The notes beneath the pieces are model-generated. The model saw only the letters and a program-made list of their open reading frames with translations. It did no database searches and was not told where the DNA came from. A program made the translations under genes and the position numbers. A stretch of DNA of 64,000 nt from Alistipes sp. (lineage in GTDB: Bacteria; Bacteroidota; Bacteroidia; Bacteroidales; Rikenellaceae). The stretch covers positions 1-64,000 of the forward strand of contig JAFTWZ010000040.1 in assembly GCA_017465055.1 (NCBI GenBank). Direction: 5' to 3'. Of the stretch, positions 8,783 through 16,111 are shown piece by piece (the first letter of the stretch is position 1; each line of letters opens with the position of its first letter).

Positions 8783-10585
8783 ATGAGACTTTTACAAAGA
8801 TTAACACTCGTAGTTGCGCTACTACTTAGCAGCCTTACGCTCCAGGCTCAGGTATCGTTTAGTGTCGATGCCCCAAGTCCTGTAGCTGTTGGCGAGGCTT
8901 TTCGTGTAGAGTTTAAGGTCGATGCCGAACCTGATAGAAACAGCTTCACAGCCCCTGCGTTCGAGGGTTTCGATGTTGTTGCAGGCCCTTCGGTATCAAC
9001 CGGACACTCGGTGCAGTTTATCAACGGACACCAGTCATCGAGTTACGAATGTACCTACACCTATGTGCTTATTGCCTCCGCAGCAGGCAGGCACACTATT
9101 GGCTCGGCAACCATAAAGGTTAAGGATAAGGAGTATAGAACAACTCCTCTGCTTGTCGAGGCCGTCACCGAGAATAAGAGCACGGCCAAGCAGGGTCAGA
9201 ACCCCGAGAACTTGGTGGGCAAGGATGATATCTTGCTGCGCCTCAATGTCTCAGATACGGAGCTATACAAGGGCGAGTCTATGCGCGCCTCGCTCGTACT
9301 ATATACACGCGCCAACATCGACCATATAGACAACGTCTCGATACCTCCGTTCGATGGATTCTGGTCTCAGGAGCTGTCGTTTGACAACACACCCACGCGC
9401 GTGGAGTATAACGGAGGCGTCTACGAGGCCTACAAGCTCGTCGAGATGCTCCTCTCGCCACAGCAGAGCGGCACTATCGTCATCCCCGAAGCCAAGCTCA
9501 CCGCGCGCGCGCAGGTGTTTATAGAGAGTAAGCGCAACTCGAACATCTTCTTCGGTGGCCGCGACATCTATCACGTCACGCGCGAGCTTAAGAGCCCTGC
9601 CGTTAGCGTTACGGTCAAGGAGTTCCCCTCGGGAGCACCAGCATCGTTTAGTGGTGCTGTCGGCAGCTTCAGACTCGAGTCTAAGATGCCCAACAGCCAG
9701 CTCGACAGCAACACCGCCGACCAGATAGAGCTCACGATCTCGGGTAGTGGCAACCTTAAATTCCTCAGCGCACCACGCCTTATCTTGCCCGAGTCGTTCG
9801 AGGTCTACGACACCAAGACCATCGACAATATCAAGGTTACGCCAAGCAATACCTCGGGCAGCATAACCTATACCTACCCCTTCGTAGCACGCTCACCGGG
9901 AGAGTTTACCATCGAGCCTATCGAGTTTAGCTACTTCGACCCTGCTACGGGCCAGTACCACACGCTCGCTACCGAGCCCTTCGCGATACGCGTTATGGAC
10001 GATGGTAGCGCAAGCACGACGCCAGTCATCAGCGGCGGGCTTACGGGCTATCCTGCGACTATGCGTCAGCTCGACCGCGACATACGCTTTATACACACAG
10101 GCAAGCTCGCACACCGCGCCGCCAGTTCGTTTGTGCTCAGCCCCGCCTACTGGCTCATCATAGTACTCTTTGTCGCCATCTTTATCGTTGTCTTCGTGCT
10201 TCTGCGCAAGCGCATACGCGACAACCGCAACATCGTAGCACGCCGTATGAAGCGCGCCGATAAGGTTGCTGTGCAACGCCTGCGTATGGCCGAGCACTCG
10301 ATGAAGGAGGGTCGCCGCCACGACTTCTACGAGGAGATGCTCCGCGCTATGTGGGGATATATCAGCGATAAGTTCAACATCCCCGTCTCGAACCTTACGA
10401 AGGAGACCATCCGCGAGGAGCTATACCGACGCAACGTCTCAGCCGCAGTTGCCGAGCACTTCTGCGATATCATCTCGCGCTCCGAGGAGGCACAATACGC
10501 CCCTTCGACCGATGGCGAGATGGATGAGGTATATGCCGACGCTGTAGAGGTAATCTCGAAGATCGAGGAGGCCATAAAGCGATAG
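8783..10585 (+). CDS. batD: BatD family aerotolerance protein
   Basis: A 600-residue envelope protein: signal peptide (MRLLQRLTLVV...LQAQ), a long extracytoplasmic region with several beta-rich repeats, one transmembrane helix near residues ~455-475 (PAYWLIIVLFVAIFIVVFVLL), then a basic cytoplasmic tail. This is the BatD architecture known from Bacteroides and Leptospira, where Bat proteins are linked to oxygen tolerance; the mechanism is unresolved. It begins a run batD-batE-recR. The rest of the Bat cluster lies about 20 kb away at 31.2-37.3 kb, which is unusual because bat genes normally form one operon. Confidence 0.88.
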   Translation: MRLLQRLTLVVALLLSSLTLQAQVSFSVDAPSPVAVGEAFRVEFKVDAEPDRNSFTAPAFEGFDVVAGPSVSTGHSVQFINGHQSSSYECTYTYVLIASAAGRHTIGSATIKVKDKEYRTTPLLVEAVTENKSTAKQGQNPENLVGKDDILLRLNVSDTELYKGESMRASLVLYTRANIDHIDNVSIPPFDGFWSQELSFDNTPTRVEYNGGVYEAYKLVEMLLSPQQSGTIVIPEAKLTARAQVFIESKRNSNIFFGGRDIYHVTRELKSPAVSVTVKEFPSGAPASFSGAVGSFRLESKMPNSQLDSNTADQIELTISGSGNLKFLSAPRLILPESFEVYDTKTIDNIKVTPSNTSGSITYTYPFVARSPGEFTIEPIEFSYFDPATGQYHTLATEPFAIRVMDDGSASTTPVISGGLTGYPATMRQLDRDIRFIHTGKLAHRAASSFVLSPAYWLIIVLFVAIFIVVFVLLRKRIRDNRNIVARRMKRADKVAVQRLRMAEHSMKEGRRHDFYEEMLRAMWGYISDKFNIPVSNLTKETIREELYRRNVSAAVAEHFCDIISRSEEAQYAPSTDGEMDEVYADAVEVISKIEEAIKR

Positions 10586-10614
10586 CTATTAAGTCATAAT
10601 AAGCATTGAATAAG

Positions 10615-11433
10615 ATGAAACGAACAATAGCCTATATACTCATTATCGTGGCGTCAGCAGTCCTTTGTCCATCGCAGCTCGTCGCTGCCGACTCACGCAC
10701 TACGGCCGAGGCACACTGGCAGGAGGGCATCGCAGCCTACGAGAGCCGCAACTACGACGCAGCCATCGACTCCTTTCGCCAGATAGTACTCCTCGGCGAG
10801 GCCTCAGCAGACGTTTACTACAACCTCGCCAACGCCTACTTTAAGCGCGGCCAACAGCCTACGCTCTCGCGCCCCTTCTCGGGAGGCGAGCTTGGCAACG
10901 CAGTGCTCAACTACCACCGCGCCCTGAAGCTCAACCCCGCTATGGAGGATGCGCGCTACAACCTCGAGCTTGCCGTAGACCATACCAACGACACCGACGG
11001 CGTGCCTCAGAGCTTTATCTCGACGCTATGGCACGGACTGCGTAATGCGATGACCACCAACGGCTGGACTATAACCTCTATCGTTATGCTGGCCTGCACC
11101 CTAACGTTGGTTATGATATACCTCCTCTCGGAGCGTATCGCCGTTCGTAAGGTTTGCTTTTTCTCGGCCCTCGTTATCGCACTCGGCTTTGCCGTTAGCA
11201 CGCTGCTTGCCACGTCGAGCCACTACGCCGCCATCAACGACAACCGCGCCGTAGTGCAGTGTAGCGATACCACTCCTGTGCACGCCTCGCCCGATAGCGC
11301 TTCGAAGATTATCCGCCAACCGTCACAGGGTGTCACGGTGCGCATCTCACGTAACCACGGCGAGTGGTCGGAGATTGTCTTTGCCGATGGCGAGAAGGGA
11401 TGGATACGTTCGTCGGCCGTAGAGATGGTCTAA
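10615..11433 (+). CDS. batE: BatE-like TPR protein with C-terminal SH3 domain
   Basis: Signal peptide, then tetratricopeptide repeats (EAHWQEGIAAYESRNYDAAI, then VYYNLANAYFKRGQ, NYHRALKLNP). Two transmembrane segments follow (~143-160 and ~175-195). A C-terminal bacterial SH3 domain contains VHASPDSASKI and DGEKGWIRSSAVEMV. This TPR-TM-SH3 order is the BatE arrangement. An upstream in-frame TTG at 10606 is possible; the ATG at 10615 places the basic residues directly before the signal core and is preferred. It lies 29 bp after batD and 29 bp before recR, so co-transcription is likely. Confidence 0.85.
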   Translation: MKRTIAYILIIVASAVLCPSQLVAADSRTTAEAHWQEGIAAYESRNYDAAIDSFRQIVLLGEASADVYYNLANAYFKRGQQPTLSRPFSGGELGNAVLNYHRALKLNPAMEDARYNLELAVDHTNDTDGVPQSFISTLWHGLRNAMTTNGWTITSIVMLACTLTLVMIYLLSERIAVRKVCFFSALVIALGFAVSTLLATSSHYAAINDNRAVVQCSDTTPVHASPDSASKIIRQPSQGVTVRISRNHGEWSEIVFADGEKGWIRSSAVEMV

Positions 11434-11462
11434 TGGCTCAGCAATAATAGATTAACACCTCT

Positions 11463-12071
11463 ATGTCTAAACTCTTAGATAACGTATGTAGCGAGCTTCA
11501 GCGACTGCCTGGCATAGGTCGCCGCACGGCATTGCGCTTAGCTATGCACATCCTCAAGCTCGAGCCCGATGTGGTCGACTCGCTTGCCGACAGCATAGCG
11601 CGCTTTCGCCACGATGTGCGCTACTGCACAAGCTGCAACAACCTCTCGGATAGCGATATATGCCAGATATGTGCCGACCCACGCCGCGACCACTCGACCA
11701 TATGCGTTGTCGAGCAGGTTCAGGACCTTATGTCTATCGAGAATACGGGGCAGTATCAGGGCATCTACCATATATTGGGCGGCGTAATCTCGCCTATGCA
11801 GGGTATAGGTCCTTCGGACTTGAAGATAGACCTTTTAGCCGACAAGCTACTCTCGGGCACTGTGCGCGAGGTAATCATCGCCATCTCGACGTCGGTCGAG
11901 GGCGAGACCACGCTCTTCTACCTACTCAATCGCCTCAAGGCCTTTCCCGATGTTAGGGTTACGACCATCGCTCGCGGCATAGGATTTGGAGATGAATTGG
12001 AGTACGTCGACGAGCTTACCATCACCCACGCGCTAAAGAATCGCCGCGAGGTGGTGCGCGACGATAGGTAG
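11463..12071 (+). CDS. recR: Recombination mediator protein RecR
   Basis: Acts with RecF and RecO to load RecA on gapped single-stranded DNA. The 202-residue protein shows the expected order. An N-terminal helix-hairpin-helix (LQRLPGIGRRTALRLAM, res ~13-29) comes first, then a four-cysteine zinc finger (CTSCNN...CQIC, ~55-69). The Toprim domain starts at CVVEQVQDL (~81) with a conserved acidic cluster, and a C-terminal Walker-like region ends near GIGFGDELEYVD. Length is standard. It is the third gene of the batD-batE-recR run; no functional link to Bat proteins is implied. Confidence 0.97.
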   Translation: MSKLLDNVCSELQRLPGIGRRTALRLAMHILKLEPDVVDSLADSIARFRHDVRYCTSCNNLSDSDICQICADPRRDHSTICVVEQVQDLMSIENTGQYQGIYHILGGVISPMQGIGPSDLKIDLLADKLLSGTVREVIIAISTSVEGETTLFYLLNRLKAFPDVRVTTIARGIGFGDELEYVDELTITHALKNRREVVRDDR

Positions 12072-12163
12072 CTACCGCTAATATTTGATAGACTAAAATG
12101 GCTATTTCACCAGCTATTTTCGACATTTCACCCCTTTGTCGCCTTAGGTATTGAAAAAATGTG

Positions 12164-12171
12164 TATCTTTG
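12164..12171 (+). promoter_or_regulatory. -7 promoter element of the lipoprotein gene
   Basis: TATCTTTG matches TAnnTTTG. It lies about 60 bp upstream of the ATG at 12230 and downstream of recR, marking a new transcription unit. Confidence 0.65.
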
Positions 12172-12229
12172 TGATAGATGGAGGTGTAGAATATGCCTCT
12201 GTAATATAGGACTAATAGATAGTAATAGT

Positions 12230-13594
12230 ATGAGACGATCACTTCAAATAGTAGCCCTTGCGCTTAGCATACTGCTTTTGGGCGGCTGTACGGCGATGTA
12301 CAACTCGTCGTCATATGGCTCAAACGACCTATACCGTAGCGATAACCGCCTGCTTGTAGCCAACGAGCTCCGAGCTAAGGCCGAGGCCGAGAAGGCCGAA
12401 GCCGAGGCACGCCAGGCTATGTGGGAGGCACGCCTTGCCGAGGCCAATGCCGATAGTGCCGAGCAGCAGTACTATGCCGCAACGGATGGTACAACCTCGT
12501 TCAGTTCGATTGTTGCCGACGACTATGAGAGTGCCTATGCACGTCGCCTCTACGGCTTTAACTCGCCCACGTACAAGCTACCATCGAGCTACTACAACTT
12601 GGCTACCAACGACGCTATGTTCTACGCTACGGCCTACGACCCTGCCTACTACAACATTATGGTCTCGGGCGACCAGGTGTGGGTCGAGCCTAAGTATATC
12701 ACCTCGATGTTTGGCGCTTGGGGAGCTACGAACGTGACATTCGGCATCTACTCTTCGCCCTGGAACTTCGGCTGGAGCGTATATGTAGACCCCTTCTACC
12801 ACACTTGGTGGGGCTATCCACACTACTCGTGGTACGACTGGAACTGGACAATATGCTACAACCCCTACTACTGGGGGCCTGGCTACTATCCTGGCTATTA
12901 TCCTGGTTACTACCCAGGTTATTATCCGGGTTATTACCCCGGCTACTACCCCGGACCGCACCATCCACACTACCCTCCACGTCCACCACACCACCCAGGA
13001 CACGGCCCAGGACACGGCCCAAGCTATGGCCCTGGTCACGATAATGGCCCTGGCCATCACCACGGCTACTACGATGACCGCCGTCACTCAGCGTCGCGAT
13101 ACACCTCGCCTACGTCGAACCGCAACTATGGTGGTGGCATAAGGAGCAACGAGGGTAATGGACGTCCTTCGCACTCGGGAGCTACCTCTATAGGTATCAA
13201 CCAGAGTAAGACCGATCCAGGACACCGCTACAACGGAGGCTCAAACAACGCGACAAGCGGCCGAGTAAGCGGCAGTGGCACGGTGCAGCGACCACAGCAG
13301 TCTACGGGCAAGAAGGCTACGACCGAGACACAGCGCAGTAGCAACTACCGCCAGTCGTCAAACTCTACCAGCCGTAGCTCGTCGGTATCGTCATCGTCAT
13401 CTTCGTCGTCATCGAACAGAGGTACGTCGTATGGAGGTTCTACATCGTCGCGCCGCAGCAACAGCTCATCATCATCGAGCTATCGTAGCGGCACATCGAG
13501 CCGTTCGGGAGGCTTCACTGGTGGTGGCACACGCAGTGGTAGCAGCGGTGGTGGTAGCGCCCGCTCAGGTGGTACAACCTCGTCACGCCGTTAA
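12230..13594 (+). CDS. Repeat-rich lipoprotein with (GYYP)n tract and Ser/Gly-rich tail
   Basis: No known family was recognised. The 454-residue protein starts MRRSLQIVALALSILLLGGC, a lipoprotein signal with the acylated cysteine at res 20. It continues with an Ala/Glu/Lys-rich, probably coiled-coil helix (~45-85), then an aromatic region with many Tyr and Trp (~120-215). Six exact GYYP units follow (12881-12952), then His/Pro/Gly-rich sequence and a Ser/Gly/Arg-rich low-complexity C-terminus (~340-454). The GYYP units use differing synonymous codons, so the repeat is kept at protein level. An in-frame GTG at 12161 exists, but it overlaps the promoter and would bury the lipobox. Likely envelope-anchored and surface or periplasmic. 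Confidence 0.75.
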   Translation: MRRSLQIVALALSILLLGGCTAMYNSSSYGSNDLYRSDNRLLVANELRAKAEAEKAEAEARQAMWEARLAEANADSAEQQYYAATDGTTSFSSIVADDYESAYARRLYGFNSPTYKLPSSYYNLATNDAMFYATAYDPAYYNIMVSGDQVWVEPKYITSMFGAWGATNVTFGIYSSPWNFGWSVYVDPFYHTWWGYPHYSWYDWNWTICYNPYYWGPGYYPGYYPGYYPGYYPGYYPGYYPGPHHPHYPPRPPHHPGHGPGHGPSYGPGHDNGPGHHHGYYDDRRHSASRYTSPTSNRNYGGGIRSNEGNGRPSHSGATSIGINQSKTDPGHRYNGGSNNATSGRVSGSGTVQRPQQSTGKKATTETQRSSNYRQSSNSTSRSSSVSSSSSSSSSNRGTSYGGSTSSRRSNSSSSSSYRSGTSSRSGGFTGGGTRSGSSGGGSARSGGTTSSRR

Positions 13595-13605
13595 TAATTT
13601 AGAGC

Positions 13606-13645
13606 AGGGCTTATGGCACGGTTGGTGCCATAGCCCTATCTTATA
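13606..13645 (+). terminator. Terminator hairpin after the repeat-rich lipoprotein
   Basis: The arm AGGGCTTATGGCAC pairs with GTGCCATAGCCCT around a short loop (one bulge), 11 bp after the stop codon. It is followed by ATCTTATAAT rather than a pure T-run. Confidence 0.65.
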
Positions 13646-13680
13646 ATAACATCGAATTATAAACCAATAATCTTAAGCAT

Positions 13681-15375
13681 ATGAGACGACTCTACACCAT
13701 ACTCACTATCGCCGTGCTGAGCCTTACGGTTGGCACGTCGCGAGCCCAGACGGTAGATTTTGGCGGCACTACGATGAACAACGACCTTATCGGGTGGTAC
13801 GACCTCTACGAGCTATCGTTCACGTCGCACAACTACGGTACGGCGCGCTCTATGGCTATGGGTAACGCCTTCACGGCCTTAGGCGCTGATATGGTCTCGG
13901 CATCGCTTAACCCCGCAGGTATAGGTATGTATGTAGATAGCGACTTTAGCATCTCGGCTATGATGCAGTTTACCAAGTCGCCTACGCCCAATAGCGACGC
14001 CTTCTACCCTATCGGCACACCTAAGTATGAGCAGCACTATCAAGATCACTCCGAGCGCTTCGGCATCTCGAGCTTGGGTGGTGTGTTTACTACGTATAAG
14101 AGCACTGGCGCACTGACGAACCTCAACATCGGTGTGGTTTACAACCGCATTGCCGACTTTAACCGCAACACGCTTATCGCCTCTATCGGTAACCCTGGCA
14201 CAGAGAGCCTTGCCAATGTATTCTGCACGCTATCAAATATCGACGGTCTGCAGACAAATGCCGATGGCACTATGAACTTTGGTGGCGACCCATTCTACTG
14301 GGGCGCGGTGCTGGCCTATAAGAATGGTCTTACCAATAAGGACGACCAGGGCTGGTTTATCGACCGCATATCGCCCGATGCCGAGATTGACCAATACTCA
14401 TCAGTCGAGACACGCGGCTCGATAGGCGAGTACGCCATCACCGCAGGCTTTAACTTTATGGATATCTTCTACGTCGGTGCTTCACTTGGCATCCAGAGCC
14501 TCAACTACAGCCGCGAGGTATTCTATGGCGAGGACTATATCTACACCGAGGAGACACTACCTTCGGGCGATGCAATGCCCTACCAGACCGTATATATGAA
14601 CTATGTGCAGCGCACACGCATCTCGGGCACGGGTATAAACTTCAAGCTCGGTGTTACGGCACGCCCTGCCAAGTGGCTACGCATAGGCTTGGCCTACCAC
14701 ACCCCCACCTACTACGATGCAACATTGCGCTACGGAGGCGAGATGTGGTCGAGCACATATAGTGCTGGCAACAACCCCGATGACTACGACCTCGGTCCGA
14801 ATGGCTATATGTACGACAACGTTGGCACCCCTATTTGGGAGGATGCTGGGCCCTACGCTTGGAAGTATCGCACCCCTTCGCGCCTGCTTACAGGTGTTGC
14901 CGTTACGCTTGCCGAGCGCGTGATTATCTCGGCCGACTACGAGCGTAGCTGGTATCAGTCGACACGCCTTCAGCGCTCACCCATCGAGCACCTCAACTAT
15001 ACGGGCTTCAACAAGGAGTTCTTCAAGGGTAGCAACACCATACGTCTCGGTGCCGAGGCCAACATTCTTCCATTCCTGCCAGTGCGCGTAGGATACATAT
15101 GGAGTGGCTCGACACTACGCGAGGGCTACGAGGATATCATCGCGTCGCACCCTATGCCCACCAAGCAGTGGTACGTGACTGCCGGCTTCGGCATTAAGTT
15201 CGGCCGCTCGATATATCTCGACCTGGCATACCAGTATGGCACAACGAACTACTCGCGCTACCAGACCTTCTATGCCATAGATAGCGAGGATGCTGAGCAG
15301 AATATCGAGAGCCGCCTGTTCGACACCCAGACAGATCGTCACATTGCGGTGCTCACCTTCGGCGTGAGGTTCTAA
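13681..15375 (+). CDS. Outer-membrane transport protein, OmpP1/FadL-like
   Basis: A 564-residue protein with a signal peptide (MRRLYTIL...GTSRAQ). Near the mature N-terminus is a FadL-family type block: ARSMAMGNAFTALGADMVSA then LNPAGIGM (~res 56-85). The rest has alternating aromatic and polar residues suited to amphipathic beta strands, ending AVLTFGVRF with a terminal Phe as expected for an outer-membrane barrel. The family moves hydrophobic compounds such as fatty acids across the outer membrane; the actual substrate is unknown. It lies between two strong hairpins and seems to be transcribed alone. Confidence 0.82.
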   Translation: MRRLYTILTIAVLSLTVGTSRAQTVDFGGTTMNNDLIGWYDLYELSFTSHNYGTARSMAMGNAFTALGADMVSASLNPAGIGMYVDSDFSISAMMQFTKSPTPNSDAFYPIGTPKYEQHYQDHSERFGISSLGGVFTTYKSTGALTNLNIGVVYNRIADFNRNTLIASIGNPGTESLANVFCTLSNIDGLQTNADGTMNFGGDPFYWGAVLAYKNGLTNKDDQGWFIDRISPDAEIDQYSSVETRGSIGEYAITAGFNFMDIFYVGASLGIQSLNYSREVFYGEDYIYTEETLPSGDAMPYQTVYMNYVQRTRISGTGINFKLGVTARPAKWLRIGLAYHTPTYYDATLRYGGEMWSSTYSAGNNPDDYDLGPNGYMYDNVGTPIWEDAGPYAWKYRTPSRLLTGVAVTLAERVIISADYERSWYQSTRLQRSPIEHLNYTGFNKEFFKGSNTIRLGAEANILPFLPVRVGYIWSGSTLREGYEDIIASHPMPTKQWYVTAGFGIKFGRSIYLDLAYQYGTTNYSRYQTFYAIDSEDAEQNIESRLFDTQTDRHIAVLTFGVRF

Positions 15376-15398
15376 TCTCGCAGAGGCGACATCAGTAG

Positions 15399-15437
15399 CA
15401 ATATGGGCTACCAGCGTTATGCGGGTGGCCCATATTG
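15399..15437 (+). terminator. Terminator hairpin after the OmpP1/FadL-like gene
   Basis: A 14-bp stem, CAATATGGGCTACC against GGTGGCCCATATTG (one wobble), encloses an 11-nt loop 24 bp after the stop. No clear T-tract follows. Confidence 0.6.
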
Positions 15438-15502
15438 AGATATATAGGTAAGCAACATCAAAAAAATAATCCGACTACAGCCAATTTTATTAATAAATAG
15501 CG

Positions 15503-15510
15503 TATCTTTG
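15503..15510 (+). promoter_or_regulatory. -7 promoter element of queD
   Basis: TATCTTTG, an exact TAnnTTTG match, lies 39 bp upstream of the queD ATG in an AT-rich gap. Confidence 0.65.
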
Positions 15511-15549
15511 TGGTAGTCAACAATGCAATAACGATTAATCTACGATAGA

Positions 15550-16002
15550 ATGTCAGTGATAAGATTAACAAAGGAGTTTAGCTTCGAGGCGGCACACTCG
15601 CTCGAGGGCTACGATGGCCCCTGCCGCGAGATTCACGGCCACTCATACAAGCTCTTCGTAACGGTTAAGGGCGAGCCTGAGCGCAACGCCGACTCTCCGA
15701 AGCTCGGTATGGTTATGGACTTCGGAATCCTCAAGCGTATCGTTGGTGAGCAGATTGTCGAGCGCCTCGACCACGCCTTCATTATGCGCAATACGCCCGA
15801 GGCTAAGGAGGTCAGCGAGGTGTTGAGCTACCGCTTCTCGAAGGTTGTGCTCACCGACTATCAGCCTACGTGCGAGAATATGCTTGCGGACTTTGCCGAG
15901 CGACTACTCGAGGCCCTGCCCGACGATATCGAGCTCTACTCGCTCAAACTCCACGAGACAGCCACCTCCTATGCCGAGTGGTACGCCTCGGATAACTTCT
16001 AA
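15550..16002 (+). CDS. queD: 6-carboxytetrahydropterin synthase
   Basis: Converts 7,8-dihydroneopterin triphosphate to 6-carboxy-5,6,7,8-tetrahydropterin, the second step of queuosine precursor synthesis. The 150-residue protein has the zinc histidines in FEAAHSL and IHGHSYK, and the catalytic cysteine in GPCREIHGH (~res 27). LDHAFIM, the substrate-binding PTCENMLADF motif and the C-terminal LHETATSYAEW glutamate are also present. It stands alone behind its own promoter; queC, queE and queF are not in the window. Other PTPS-fold functions are possible but the motif set fits QueD. Confidence 0.92.
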   Translation: MSVIRLTKEFSFEAAHSLEGYDGPCREIHGHSYKLFVTVKGEPERNADSPKLGMVMDFGILKRIVGEQIVERLDHAFIMRNTPEAKEVSEVLSYRFSKVVLTDYQPTCENMLADFAERLLEALPDDIELYSLKLHETATSYAEWYASDNF

Positions 16003-16027
16003 CAACGAGTAATCTTGCTGTTGCAGC

Positions 16028-16068
16028 TGTCATCCTGAGCTAATGCGAGCGTTGCGTTCAGAATGACA
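16028..16068 (+). terminator. Hairpin after queD
   Basis: TGTCATCCTGA pairs with TCAGAATGACA (one mismatch) around a 19-nt loop, 26 bp after queD. The left arm contains the motif also seen near 3.84 kb in inverted orientation. Confidence 0.5.
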
Positions 16069-16111
16069 ATGCCAATGAGTAATTGTTTACTTTCGCACTA
16101 ACCAAAGCACT

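Noticed and set aside
12578-13087. 169-codon minus-strand frame opposite the GYYP lipoprotein
   Set aside because: Composition is dictated by the repeat on the other strand; no start context or family.
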